A stretch of 64,000 nt of DNA. Source: Poseidonibacter parvus. GTDB lineage: Bacteria; Campylobacterota; Campylobacteria; Campylobacterales; Arcobacteraceae. Shown here piece by piece: positions 45,160 through 54,632 of the stretch. Position numbers and translations under genes: made by a program. Within the stretch, counting starts at the first letter, position 1, and each line of letters begins with the position of its first letter. The notes beneath the pieces are model-generated. The model did no database searches. It worked only from the letters and a program-made list of their open reading frames with translations, and was not told where the DNA came from. The stretch spans positions 1,612,001 through 1,676,000 of the forward strand of contig NZ_CP019070.1 in the NCBI RefSeq assembly GCF_001956695.1. Direction: 5' to 3'.

Positions 45160-45759
45160 ATGATTCATAAAAAAATTTCTCTTACTTTAGCAATACTAAC
45201 ACTGAGTACATCGGCATTTGCAGCAAACTATGTTTCAAATGACTTATTTACATATTCACATTCAGGTCCAGGAAGCAAATATAAAATTGTGGGTACAGTT
45301 AACGCAGGTCAAAAGATTACAATATTAAGTAGAAGTGCAGGTTTTACACAAATTAGAGACCAAAAAGGTCGAACAGTTTGGATTAACTCAAAATATGTTT
45401 CTAATCAACCAGGTTTAAAAAAACAACTCGAAACACTAAATATCAAACATTCAAAACTAGTTGATAAATTAAGTACTTATGAAGAAGAAGCGAATAAAAA
45501 CAAAGCAAATCTAGAAAAAGATTTAACTTCAAATATCAATCAAGTTCAAGAATTACAAAAAACAAATGAAGCACTTAATAAAAGATTAAATGATGTAGAA
45601 GAAGAAAACAAATCTTTAAATGATTTACTAGATAATGAAAAAACTGATTTATTAATGAAATGGTTCTCTTACGGTGGAATGGTAGCTGGTTTAGGTTTAT
45701 TATTAGGATTAGTACTTCCTTCTTTAATTCCAAGTAGAAAAAAGAAATCACGTTTCTAA
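45160..45759 (+). CDS. SH3-domain membrane protein (YgiM/TIGR04211-like)
   Basis: A 199-residue protein with four parts: signal peptide (1-21, ending FAANY), bacterial SH3 domain (~22-85, SHSGPGSKYKIVGTVNAGQK), coiled coil (~90-165) and a C-terminal membrane helix (GGMVAGLGLLLGLVLPSLIP) followed by a basic tail. This is the YgiM layout: a periplasmic SH3 and coiled coil anchored by its C-terminus. Its function is not firmly known. AAGGATATACTA precedes the ATG. Confidence 0.87.
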   Translation: MIHKKISLTLAILTLSTSAFAANYVSNDLFTYSHSGPGSKYKIVGTVNAGQKITILSRSAGFTQIRDQKGRTVWINSKYVSNQPGLKKQLETLNIKHSKLVDKLSTYEEEANKNKANLEKDLTSNINQVQELQKTNEALNKRLNDVEEENKSLNDLLDNEKTDLLMKWFSYGGMVAGLGLLLGLVLPSLIPSRKKKSRF

Positions 45760-45860
45760 CACTTTAATCTTATTTTATTTTATACCTCTTTACTAAATTA
45801 AGTTTTTATGGTAGGATTTTCTTAATTTAAAAATTATTAAATTAATTAAAGGGTATAAGT

Positions 45861-47480
45861 ATGTTTATGAAACATCTGTCTTTGACATATAAATGTCATA
45901 GTTCAATTGGAAATAGTTTAAATTTAAACGAAATGCTAAAAGAAGTATTAGAAACTTTTGTTGATGATACAAATGCATCTAGTGGCTATTTTTATCTAGT
46001 TGATAATGACAATAAACTACATAGATACCTATCATATAAAGAAGATATTAATTTTCATGAAGAAGACTACTACAAAAAAGATATCAAAATCTTTACTGTT
46101 GTTGATTCTGTAGATAACAAAAGTAGAGTATTAATCATTCCTTTAGAAAAAGGTTTTCTTTTTATTGTTTATAATAAAAGAGAAGAAGTTGATTTAGACA
46201 TTATTGGATCTATGTTTCAAGATATGGTTGTAAAATTAAATATTAGTATCGATTCATGTTTAAATGTACAAAAAATGAAAAATAAAAATGATATGCTAAA
46301 ACAATTAACTTCTGAATTAAAACAACAACAACAAGAGTTAATAGAAGCAGATAAGTATAAAAGTAATTTTTTAGCAAATATGAGTCATGAATTAAAAACT
46401 CCATTAAACTCCATTATAGTTATTTCTTCAATTATGAAAAAAAATAAAAATGATAAACTAGATGAAAGTCAAGTTAAAAATATGAACGTTATCAATTCTT
46501 GTGGTAATGATTTATTATATTTAATAAATGATGTTTTAGATATATCAAAAATCGAAGCTGGTGAAATTTCATTAAATCTAGCAAAAACTAACCTAAACTT
46601 GCTAATAGATGAATTGGTAAATGAAATGGAACCAATAGCAAATCAAAAAAAACTTACATTAAAATTTAGTTGTTTATTAGATAATGTAAATTTATTAAGT
46701 GATTCACATAGAATAAAACAAATTTTAAAGAATCTATTAAGTAATGCAATTAAATTTACTGACAGTGGTATTATAGATGTAGTTTTGGAAAAAAATGCAA
46801 ATGATATTACTATAAAAGTTATTGATAGAGGTATAGGAATTGCAGAAGAAAAACTCAAGCATATCTTTGATAGGTTTAAGCAAGCTGATGGAAGTACAAC
46901 TAGAAAGTATGGTGGTACAGGATTAGGTCTTGCTATTTCTAAAGAATTGTCTTTTTTATTAGGTGGAGATATCAAAGCCTTTAGTAAATTAGGTGAAGGA
47001 AGTACTTTTGAGTTAATATTACCTAAAAAGACAGATATCAAAAACATCTCAGATGATAATGTTTCTATTTCTTCAAAAAGTGATGAAGTTCAAATAGAAG
47101 ATATTGTTTTATTTGATATGGAAGATGTGGATATATCTGATGAATCATATATTAAAGAATACAAAGTAATTTTACTAAATTGTGATAATATAACAATGTT
47201 ACCCGTAGTAGTGGGTTTAAGAAAAAATGATGTAATTTTAAAAAGATTAGATTCATTAAATGATACTTTTGAAATACTAGAAAAAGAAGAGTTCGACCTA
47301 ATAGTGATTGATAAAGAAAATACATTAACGCAAATTGATAAATTTATAAATTATTGTCAAGAAAAAAATACACAAACAATTGTATTATCAAAAGAAGATA
47401 CAAATGTTACTAATTTCTTTGATAAAAAAGATATAAAAGCTAAACTAGTTGATGAAATATTAGAAAAAATTGGTAAATAA
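45861..47480 (+). CDS. Soluble sensor histidine kinase with degenerate receiver domain
   Basis: A 539-residue kinase: a GAF-like N-terminal domain (~12-125), coiled coil, HisKA with MSHELKTPLNS (phosphoacceptor His ~176), HATPase (NAIKFTD ~293, DRGIGIAEEKLKHIFDRFKQ ~323-342, GTGLGLA ~352). The C-terminal ~110 residues have receiver-like order: FDLIVIDKEN places Asp at the acceptor position, but the acidic pair near the domain start is reduced to NCDN. The receiver is therefore probably impaired. The 3' end overlaps the next gene by 11 bp. Confidence 0.88.
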   Translation: MFMKHLSLTYKCHSSIGNSLNLNEMLKEVLETFVDDTNASSGYFYLVDNDNKLHRYLSYKEDINFHEEDYYKKDIKIFTVVDSVDNKSRVLIIPLEKGFLFIVYNKREEVDLDIIGSMFQDMVVKLNISIDSCLNVQKMKNKNDMLKQLTSELKQQQQELIEADKYKSNFLANMSHELKTPLNSIIVISSIMKKNKNDKLDESQVKNMNVINSCGNDLLYLINDVLDISKIEAGEISLNLAKTNLNLLIDELVNEMEPIANQKKLTLKFSCLLDNVNLLSDSHRIKQILKNLLSNAIKFTDSGIIDVVLEKNANDITIKVIDRGIGIAEEKLKHIFDRFKQADGSTTRKYGGTGLGLAISKELSFLLGGDIKAFSKLGEGSTFELILPKKTDIKNISDDNVSISSKSDEVQIEDIVLFDMEDVDISDESYIKEYKVILLNCDNITMLPVVVGLRKNDVILKRLDSLNDTFEILEKEEFDLIVIDKENTLTQIDKFINYCQEKNTQTIVLSKEDTNVTNFFDKKDIKAKLVDEILEKIGK

Positions 47481-48108
47481 AATTTTAGAAAAATTAAAAA
47501 AACTTGAATCAGAATTTTTATATGAATATCCAAGTGGATTTCGTGATGAAGAATTTTTCCCCAAAATACAGAAGTTTAATCCTCAAAAACTAGAAGATTT
47601 TGCAAAAGAACAACTTAAAAAAGAAAACTTCCAAAACCCAAGCTTATTTGTAGAAGGTTTTTTCAAATCAGTTCAAAAATCTGTTATGGTTTCACTATTT
47701 GATAAACTAAAATTAAAAGATGCCATTACAAGTTTGAATTCTTATGAAAAAGATATGCTTAGTATTGAAATATTTGAGCTTTTATATGGAAATAAAAAAG
47801 ATGGTTTTGAAGGACTTGTAGAGTTCTTAGCCCAATATAATCTAGCAAAATGGACAATTATTTCTGTAACTCCATATTGTATAAATAGACATAAGTCTTA
47901 CTTTATAAAACCAACTACAACAAAAATGGTAATCAAATATTTTGAACTTCAAGATTTGGAATATAAACCAAGACCTAGTTTTGAGTTTTATGAAAAATAT
48001 ACTAAAGCTTTAGATGAAATGAAAGCAAACCTTGATGATTCACTTACATTTGATAATGTTGCATTTACAAGTTTTTTAAAGATTGCTATTGAAGCTGATT
48101 TGAATTAA
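47470..48108 (+). CDS. Unknown protein coupled to the histidine kinase gene
   Basis: A 212-residue soluble protein with no recognised motifs. The TTG at 47470 overlaps the kinase 3' end, so translation is probably coupled; a later start would lose the conserved-looking N-terminal helix. The protein is rich in aromatic and charged residues and appears all-helical. Its 3' end overlaps the converging SulP gene by 23 bp. Coupling suggests a role with the kinase, but its function is unknown. Confidence 0.72.
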   Translation: MVNKILEKLKKLESEFLYEYPSGFRDEEFFPKIQKFNPQKLEDFAKEQLKKENFQNPSLFVEGFFKSVQKSVMVSLFDKLKLKDAITSLNSYEKDMLSIEIFELLYGNKKDGFEGLVEFLAQYNLAKWTIISVTPYCINRHKSYFIKPTTTKMVIKYFELQDLEYKPRPSFEFYEKYTKALDEMKANLDDSLTFDNVAFTSFLKIAIEADLN

Positions 48109-49702
48109 TAGCATCTGAAATATTATCAAAAAACTCCACACTTCCTTTTTTTTCAATAAAACCTATTTTTGACAATTTTTTAAACATTCTTTTCTCAAGT
48201 CCTGATAATATCAACAAAGTATTATTTTCTTTAAAAGAATCAACAATTGATTTTAAAGCAACCATTGCTGTCATATCAATCATTGATACATTTTCCATAT
48301 TCAATATAATTACATCGTATTTATCTTCTGTTCTTACTATTGTTTCTAAGGCATGTTGTGCTGCTCCAAAAAACATTGGACCATTAATGTCATAAATACA
48401 AATATTATCAGGAATATTTAAATTGTTTTTGTGTTTTTCGCTTACAAAGTCAATTGAATATAAGTCAATAGTTCTTTTTATAAATAAAATTGATGCTAGC
48501 ATCATACCAACACCAATGGCAATTTGCATATCTAATAATATAGTTAAAGTAAAACAAGTTAATAATATATAAACATCATGCTTTGGAGCATTCTTTAAGA
48601 TATTAATAAAATGCTTATACTCTGACATATTCCATGCAACAATAAGTAATAATCCAGATAATGAAGCCATAGGAAGATAAGATAAAATTGGAGCAAAAGA
48701 GATAACTGCTATAAAAATAAATATTGAATTAAAAACAGAAGACATAACACTTGTTGCACCTGATTTAATATTTACTACTGTTCTTGCAATTGCAGCAGTT
48801 GCAGGAATACCTCCAAAAAATGGTAATACCATATTTGTAATACCTTGCCCTATTAATTCTTTATTAGGGTTTGTTCTTTTTTTTGTCATTCCATCTGATA
48901 TTACTGCACATAATAAAGATTCTAAAGCTCCTAAAACAGCAATTGCTATAGAATGGGGAACTAAATCATATATCAATTCTTTTGTAATTGTAAGATTTTC
49001 CCATGGGATAATAAATGTCAAAGGATTAGAAGGAATTCCTTCTACTTTTAAACCATTTAATTCATAAGAAAAGTTTGAATTAATAGTTAAAATTTCATAT
49101 GCGTCACTATAACTATTATAGATATAAGTTAAAAAGGTAACTACAATTAAAGAAATAAGAGAAGCTGGCATTTTATAGTTTTGTTTTTTCCAAAAAACAA
49201 TAATTAAAATAGTTGATAAACCTATTGTAAATTCTTCAATTCTAAAACTATTTAAAGAAGTTAAAAGAGCATAAATTTTTTCAAGATACTCACCATGAAA
49301 GTTTTCAATTTTTAAACCAAAAAAATCCTTGATTTGTAAGCTTGCAATTACAACTGCAATTCCAGATGTAAAACCAACAGTAATTGGATATGGTACTAAT
49401 TCAATAAGTTTTCCTAATTTAAATGTACCCATTAAAATTTGTACAATTCCAGATAAAAAACCACAAATCAACAAACCTTGTAGTCCATATTCTTGTACAA
49501 TTGGTATTAAAATAACAACAAATGCAGCAGTTGGTCCACTAATATTAACTTTACTACTTCCAAATAATGCAGTTAATATTCCAGCAATTATAGCTGTATA
49601 TATACCGTTTTCAGGTGGAGTACCAATTGCAATTGATAAGGCCATTGATAGAGGTAAAGAAATGATTCCAACTACTATTCCTGAAAATAAATTTGATTTC
49701 AT
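48086..49702 (-). CDS. SulP-family anion transporter with STAS domain
   Basis: A 538-residue SLC26/SulP protein. It begins MKSNLFSGIVVGIISLPLSM, has GIPATAAIARTVVNIKSGAT (~298-317), typical of the family, and about twelve membrane segments to ~400. A C-terminal STAS domain follows (~425-538, with VIILNMENVSMIDMTAMVAL). Possible substrates are sulfate, bicarbonate or C4-dicarboxylates; the sequence does not decide. It starts 1 bp after the upstream unknown gene, and both are divergent from a TetR-type regulator. Confidence 0.92.
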   Translation of the reverse strand: MKSNLFSGIVVGIISLPLSMALSIAIGTPPENGIYTAIIAGILTALFGSSKVNISGPTAAFVVILIPIVQEYGLQGLLICGFLSGIVQILMGTFKLGKLIELVPYPITVGFTSGIAVVIASLQIKDFFGLKIENFHGEYLEKIYALLTSLNSFRIEEFTIGLSTILIIVFWKKQNYKMPASLISLIVVTFLTYIYNSYSDAYEILTINSNFSYELNGLKVEGIPSNPLTFIIPWENLTITKELIYDLVPHSIAIAVLGALESLLCAVISDGMTKKRTNPNKELIGQGITNMVLPFFGGIPATAAIARTVVNIKSGATSVMSSVFNSIFIFIAVISFAPILSYLPMASLSGLLLIVAWNMSEYKHFINILKNAPKHDVYILLTCFTLTILLDMQIAIGVGMMLASILFIKRTIDLYSIDFVSEKHKNNLNIPDNICIYDINGPMFFGAAQHALETIVRTEDKYDVIILNMENVSMIDMTAMVALKSIVDSFKENNTLLILSGLEKRMFKKLSKIGFIEKKGSVEFFDNISDAINSNQLQ

Positions 49703-49703
49703 T

Positions 49704-50276
49704 TTATCTCTTTTTTCTAGATTTTATTACACTTGGCTGATATTCTTTATTCTTTAATCTTTTAATTACTTTTGTTGAAATCATATACATTTGGCTTACT
49801 TTTTCTCTATACTTTTTGTTTTCTTCTAAATTAACTTTTTCAAATTTAGATAGTAATTCTATGTAGTTGATATCTAATAAGTAAGGAAAGTATTGTGTAT
49901 GTTTTTCTTCTAATACCCATTCAGATAATAAAGATAAAATAAATTGGTCAGGAATCCACAAATCTCCACTTTGCATATTATTTTCTATTTCTAAAACTAT
50001 GCTATTGTAATATTGTACAAGCTCTTCGTAATATGGATTAAATACATTGGATTTATAGATATTATTTCTAAAATCTTTTTCATTCATTATTTCAGATTTT
50101 TTCAATCTAATTAATAATTGTGTTAAATTATCAAGAATTATTTGACTATCTTTTCCAGTCAATAAATTTGAAGCATACTCTTTTTTTTTAATTAATAAAA
50201 AAAGTTGTTCTATTGTTGAACGAATATATACTAACAAAGCTATTGTTTTTGTTTTATGTAAGAATAATCTATTCAT
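49704..50276 (-). CDS. Unknown helical protein upstream of the SulP transporter gene
   Basis: A 190-residue soluble, mostly helical, basic protein (C-terminus IKSRKKR) without recognised motifs. It abuts the SulP gene (1 bp between stop and start), so the two form an operon. The 118-bp spacer to the divergent TetR gene should contain both promoters. The ATG at 50276 has AAGGAT upstream. Its function is unknown. Confidence 0.7.
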   Translation of the reverse strand: MNRLFLHKTKTIALLVYIRSTIEQLFLLIKKKEYASNLLTGKDSQIILDNLTQLLIRLKKSEIMNEKDFRNNIYKSNVFNPYYEELVQYYNSIVLEIENNMQSGDLWIPDQFILSLLSEWVLEEKHTQYFPYLLDINYIELLSKFEKVNLEENKKYREKVSQMYMISTKVIKRLKNKEYQPSVIKSRKKR

Positions 50277-50394
50277 AATTTATCCTTAAGATTGAATTAA
50301 GTTCATTTTATAAAATTAATTATAAAAAGTTGATTAAAGTATATTCTTAAAATAGATTATGCTAAGATGTCAAACAATATTAAGGCTTAAAAAT

Positions 50395-50976
50395 ATGAAT
50401 AAAATCAATCAAAAAGTAAATGAAATCAAAAAAGAGTTGTATATAAAAGAATCAATACCCTATTTTGATATTACAGGTTATAAAAATGCTAAAATCAATG
50501 AAATTGCAAAAGTTCTTGATACATCAGTTGGTACAATTTATAATATTTTTAATTCAAAAGAAGAGCTATATTTAGAATATTTAATTTTTAAATTAAAAGA
50601 ATTTCAAGAAAACTTAGAAAAAGAAAAAACAGATGACCCTTTTTCCAATCTATGTATTTACTTAAAATATAAATATGAAGTTTTTATTCAAATAGATAAA
50701 AACAAATCAAAACCTATTGTAGATGATCCCTATTTTTTTCATAAATTAGATATTGTTAATCATCCTATTGTAAATGATATCTATGTTTTTCTAGAAGAAC
50801 AATTTAAATTATTAGTTGAAGAACCACATATCTCGTATAAACATTTAGCAATATTATTTAAGAAGTTTTCCGATGGCTTTATTGAAAGCTATATTTTAGA
50901 ACCCTTTGAAACAAAAGATATAATTGACCATACACTTGCTATGTTCCTAAATGGTTTGCTAAGAAAAAATAATTAG
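50395..50976 (+). CDS. TetR-family transcriptional regulator
   Basis: A 193-residue regulator from the ATG at 50395 (MNKINQKVNEIK), which follows AAGG at 50381-50384; the frame opens at 50359 but that start lacks a ribosome site. The N-terminal helix-turn-helix reads KINEIAKVLDTSVGTIYNIF (~38-57), typical TetR. The C-terminal ligand domain is unassigned. Its divergent placement suggests it represses the unknown-SulP operon. This is inference from layout. Confidence 0.85.
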   Translation: MNKINQKVNEIKKELYIKESIPYFDITGYKNAKINEIAKVLDTSVGTIYNIFNSKEELYLEYLIFKLKEFQENLEKEKTDDPFSNLCIYLKYKYEVFIQIDKNKSKPIVDDPYFFHKLDIVNHPIVNDIYVFLEEQFKLLVEEPHISYKHLAILFKKFSDGFIESYILEPFETKDIIDHTLAMFLNGLLRKNN

Positions 50977-51021
50977 TTTGAATAATTTGGTATTGTGTTC
51001 CCATTATTATTAATAATAAAG

Positions 51022-52728
51022 CTAGATAATAACCATTTTTATATCATCATATGATATTTCTTCATTTAGTTTTAGAAAAATTGGTTTTAGTTTTATTTTC
51101 CCATCTTCACTAAAATCTTCTTCTTTATTCTCATTTTCTATTTCAGAAATTACTTTTTTGATTTTATTTATAGTGCTTAAATTTGGCATATATTTTGATA
51201 TATCAAAGTTTGGTTCTTCTTCTTTAATAGTTGATAAATGCTTCATAATAGTAGAAACAGAAAAACCTGCGCTTTTTGCTAAAATAGAAAGAGTAGATGA
51301 AGACTCTATTAGATTTTTTGTTTTTATATGATTTGCTACTTTTTCTTCTATAACTGGTTCTTTATCTAACTCTTCTCTTTCTTTACTAATTGCTTTTTGG
51401 TCAATAAGACCTCCTAATCTTTCAATATATGAAAGATTGATAAGTTCTAATTGTTTTTCATCTTGAGCTTCAATTTTGTCATATGCTTTTTTTGAAGCTT
51501 GTTTGATTCTAGGGTCAATACTCAAAATCACAGGATCAACACTTAGAGCCTTTTCATTAAAGCCCATTAGTTTTAAACCTTCAATATTTTTGATTCTTGA
51601 AAGTGCAACATATCCTTGCCCTACTTCAAAAGTCTTTGATAAATCAATTTGAGCAGCATCCAAGGTCATACCTTGAGATTTGTGAATAGTAATAGCCCAT
51701 GCAAGTTTTAAAGGTATCTGAGAGATTTTTGCTGACACTTTTCCTTTGTCATTTTCAATAGACCAGTCTTCGTATTCTACTTTTATTACGTAACCATTTG
51801 ATAGTTTTACAATTGGAAGTTTTTTATCATCTTTTGAAAAATCAATTACAACACCTGTAGTACCATTTATATAGTATTTTTCTGGATTGTTTTTAATAAA
51901 CATAACGACTGCATCTTTTTTCAGCGTTAATTCTTCTTGAACAAGTGCAGATTTAAATAGCTTTTCAATATTTGATTTTGCACCTTCACTTTCATAATTA
52001 AAAGCAAAAGAAGGAGATTCTAGTCTTGATAATTCATCGTTGTTGATTCTATCTACATCCATATTATGAGTATAAAGTTTTGTAGGAGTGAACTCAATAT
52101 TTAAATCTTTTTGATGTCTATCATTTAAAATATCATAAGTTTTTTGCGATATTTGTCCTGATCTTATCTCATCTAATACAAAAATAAGTTGATTATCATC
52201 TTGTCTAAATTTCTTTTCTAAATAACAAGTTTGTAAATCAAGAGCTTTCCAAGATGGGCTTTGCCATGCAAATCTTTTTGAATCATTTGATTGTGATATT
52301 GGAGGAAGCTGGAAAAAATCTCCTGAAAGTATTACTTGAACTCCTCCAAATGCTTCATCATTTTGCTTGAAAGCTTGAAGAATCATATCAATTGCAGTAA
52401 AAACATTTGGGCTTACCATAGATATCTCATCGATGATTAAAACTTTTAGCTTTTTAAATCTAGTTTGCAAATACTTTTTTTCTAGTAAATTTGAAATAAA
52501 ATATTCATCAATACTATCTCTTATTCCTAGAGAGAAAAAAGAGTGAATAGTTTGACCATTTAGATGCGAAGCAGCAATACCAGTAGGAGCTACAACAGTA
52601 GGAATAATCTTTCTTGATTTTAAATATAAAATATATTCATTTAAAATATATGTTTTACCCGTACCAGCTGATCCTGTTAAAAAAACATTTTGACCAGATT
52701 TTAGTATTTTTAGTGCTGTTTCTTGCAT
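51022..52728 (-). CDS. PIF1/RecD-like helicase with C-terminal helix-turn-helix
   Basis: A 568-residue superfamily 1B helicase. Walker A GSAGTGKT (19-26), Walker B VLIIDEISMV (~94), GGVQVILSGDFFQLPP (~125) and the C-terminal TIHKSQGMTLDAAQIDL (~341-357) with GQGYVALSR cover the PIF1 motifs. After ~430 an HTH_40-like region appears (STLSILAKSAGFSVSTIMKH). Such proteins unwind 5'-3' and resolve G-quadruplexes or DNA-RNA hybrids. It is adjacent to a DUF2326-like ATPase and a toxin-antitoxin pair in the same orientation. It may be core or cargo. Confidence 0.87.
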   Translation of the reverse strand: MQETALKILKSGQNVFLTGSAGTGKTYILNEYILYLKSRKIIPTVVAPTGIAASHLNGQTIHSFFSLGIRDSIDEYFISNLLEKKYLQTRFKKLKVLIIDEISMVSPNVFTAIDMILQAFKQNDEAFGGVQVILSGDFFQLPPISQSNDSKRFAWQSPSWKALDLQTCYLEKKFRQDDNQLIFVLDEIRSGQISQKTYDILNDRHQKDLNIEFTPTKLYTHNMDVDRINNDELSRLESPSFAFNYESEGAKSNIEKLFKSALVQEELTLKKDAVVMFIKNNPEKYYINGTTGVVIDFSKDDKKLPIVKLSNGYVIKVEYEDWSIENDKGKVSAKISQIPLKLAWAITIHKSQGMTLDAAQIDLSKTFEVGQGYVALSRIKNIEGLKLMGFNEKALSVDPVILSIDPRIKQASKKAYDKIEAQDEKQLELINLSYIERLGGLIDQKAISKEREELDKEPVIEEKVANHIKTKNLIESSSTLSILAKSAGFSVSTIMKHLSTIKEEEPNFDISKYMPNLSTINKIKKVISEIENENKEEDFSEDGKIKLKPIFLKLNEEISYDDIKMVII

Positions 52729-52771
52729 TTGTTACCTATTTAGAATTTTGTTAGCATAATAGCGTATTGAA

Positions 52772-53845
52772 TTAAAAATCACCTATTAATTTATCACCAT
52801 CACTGAAATAATCAGTCAAATACTCATCATTTATTTCTCTTAACATTTCATCACTTTTAATATCATCTTCGTTTGATGTGATAATAGTCTGAATACCGAT
52901 TTTATTTAAAAGATGAATGGCAGAGTAAATACCTTTTTCGTAAACATTATTTTCACCATCAAAAGGACTGTCAAATGCTACAAATTTGATAAGTTTCTTT
53001 TGTCCATAAACTTCAGCTAATGCACATGCGAAAATAAAACATAAAAGTTTATTTTTTGTAACTTCATTTATTTTTTCATCATTTTCAACATTTAGCTTAA
53101 ACTCTATGTCATTTGAAGTATTAAAATCAATTGAAAAAGTTGTCTCTTTACCTAATACTATGTTTCCATACTTAGAAATAATATTTTTAAATCTATCTAT
53201 AAAATAGCTGTTGATTAATTTTTTGTTTTCTTCTATGACTTTTTCTAAATCAAATTTTGCATTTTCTAACGCAGTTACTTCAGTATCTTCTTTTTTGATT
53301 AGTTCATCTAATTCATACTTTTTTCTAATTTTACGCCCATCAATACCTAAAAGACTTGATACAATTGTTTTATATTCTATTTCATTTAAAGATGTATGTT
53401 TGTTTAAAATAAAGGCATTATTTTGATTTGCTTCATCTCTTAAAAAGTATGTTATGTAAGTTCTAAATTTATTTATAGAATAATTAACTTTGTTTTCAAA
53501 AAAAGACTTAGCTATACCAAGACTTCCTTTTTTATTAAAAGACTTTTCATCTAAAAGCATTGACTTTTGTTTTGTGATTTTTAACTCAATATTTTTACCA
53601 CTCTTAATAGGTCTTTTAATCGTCATATATCTATTTGAAGCAATTTGTAGTTCTATATAAAAAATATAATCTTTAAAGTGTTCATTTCCTAAAAAGTGTT
53701 TATCACCTAAAAGACAAAAGTCTATTAGTTTAAAAAGACTAGTTTTTCCTACACCATTAGAATCTGAAAGTATAAAGTTTATACCTTTATCAAATTCTAT
53801 AGTTTTAAAATTATCATTGTTTGCATATATTTTTGATATTTTCAT
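52772..53845 (-). CDS. Compact DUF2326-like SMC-type ATPase
   Basis: A 357-residue ABC/SMC-type ATPase. The N-terminus MKISKIYANNDNFKTIEF, with Walker A SNGVGKTS (29-36) and IDFCLLGDKHFL (~42), is the DUF2326 pattern. The C-terminal half has the Walker-B-like KFVAFDSPFDGENN (~290) and a TIITSNEDD switch region. DUF2326 proteins are usually ~550 residues with a long central coiled coil. Here the linker is reduced to ~60 residues (~185-245) without a visible frameshift. Full-size relatives occur in ABC-three-component systems linked to phage defence; the partner components are not obvious here. Confidence 0.72.
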   Translation of the reverse strand: MKISKIYANNDNFKTIEFDKGINFILSDSNGVGKTSLFKLIDFCLLGDKHFLGNEHFKDYIFYIELQIASNRYMTIKRPIKSGKNIELKITKQKSMLLDEKSFNKKGSLGIAKSFFENKVNYSINKFRTYITYFLRDEANQNNAFILNKHTSLNEIEYKTIVSSLLGIDGRKIRKKYELDELIKKEDTEVTALENAKFDLEKVIEENKKLINSYFIDRFKNIISKYGNIVLGKETTFSIDFNTSNDIEFKLNVENDEKINEVTKNKLLCFIFACALAEVYGQKKLIKFVAFDSPFDGENNVYEKGIYSAIHLLNKIGIQTIITSNEDDIKSDEMLREINDEYLTDYFSDGDKLIGDF

Positions 53846-53889
53846 TTAGATTCCTTGTTTTCTTGCTAATTTCAATAAATAGTTAAATT

Positions 53890-54165
53890 TTAAACTATTT
53901 GTATCTTTAGCTCTTTTCCTAATATATTCGCAAAGTTTTGTAAAGTAGATAATCTTATATCCTGAGCATGGTTTTCTATTCTAGATATTGCTGATTTTTT
54001 TGTTTGAAGTTTTAAAGCCACTTCTTCTTGTGTCATCCCAGTATCAACTCTTGCTTGTTTTAGCATTTCACCTATTTTAAATTCTTCATAACCCTTATCA
54101 AAGTTTTTCTCAAATTCACTGTCTTGCTTTTTTCTTTTAATAATATATTTTTGTAAATCACTCAT
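53890..54165 (-). CDS. XRE-family antitoxin, HigA-like
   Basis: A 91-residue DNA-binding antitoxin. Its helix-turn-helix reads [20 protein letters not shown] (~44-63). The N-terminal ~35 residues are charged and probably wrap the toxin. The ATG at 54165 overlaps the toxin gene's 3' end by 8 bp, the toxin-first order of HigBA modules. It likely binds the palindrome pair at 54508-54525 to repress the operon. A DUF2326-like gene follows after 44 bp and could be co-transcribed. Confidence 0.88.
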   Translation of the reverse strand: MSDLQKYIIKRKKQDSEFEKNFDKGYEEFKIGEMLKQARVDTGMTQEEVALKLQTKKSAISRIENHAQDIRLSTLQNFANILGKELKIQIV

Positions 54166-54502
54166 TTGATAAATACTCCTCTTTTCTATTTTGTGCTAAG
54201 TCAATCTCTTTTTTAGGTGTCTTTTGGTCTTTTTTTCTAGAAGCATTTGTTAGTACAATAAACTTTCCCTTATGCTCAAAACCTAATAACCTAAAACTAT
54301 TACTTGTATGTTGAATTCTTATTTCAACTATATCATTTGTATTTACAAGTTTTTTGTAGAACTTTGTAGATACAGTATGAGATTCTTCAATTAACTGTAA
54401 AACCCAAGTTACTTTTTGTACTTCTTTTAAAGATAACGAATCTAAAAAACTTTCAATAGGACTTTTACCTAATTTGGTTTTATAAAATAGAATCTCTTTC
54501 AT
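54158..54502 (-). CDS. RelE/HigB-type toxin (Gp49-like, DUF891)
   Basis: A 114-residue protein of the phage-derived Gp49-like/HigB family. Landmarks are the start [20 protein letters not shown], with [17 protein letters not shown] (~7-23), [20 protein letters not shown] (~64-83) and [20 protein letters not shown] (~86-105). Members are ribosome-dependent mRNA interferases. It is the first gene of the pair with an HTH antitoxin. The start has no clear Shine-Dalgarno sequence; the operator lies immediately upstream. Confidence 0.88.
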   Translation of the reverse strand: MKEILFYKTKLGKSPIESFLDSLSLKEVQKVTWVLQLIEESHTVSTKFYKKLVNTNDIVEIRIQHTSNSFRLLGFEHKGKFIVLTNASRKKDQKTPKKEIDLAQNRKEEYLSNE

Positions 54503-54507
54503 AAAAG

Positions 54508-54525
54508 GTTAACATATAAGTTAAC
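54508..54525. promoter_or_regulatory. Candidate operator of the HigBA-like module
   Basis: Two GTTAAC palindromes (54508-54513 and 54520-54525) are separated by six bases, directly upstream of the toxin start codon. On the minus strand a TTGACA hexamer (54527-54532) adjoins the site. This is the usual place for antitoxin autorepression. Confidence 0.6.
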
Positions 54526-54632
54526 TTTTGTCAATATATTAAGCATTAACTCATCCTTATAATATTTTTATTTATTATATTATGAATTTTAAAAGTAAGT
54601 GGTTTTCATTGCAAATTGTAATATATAGCTTA

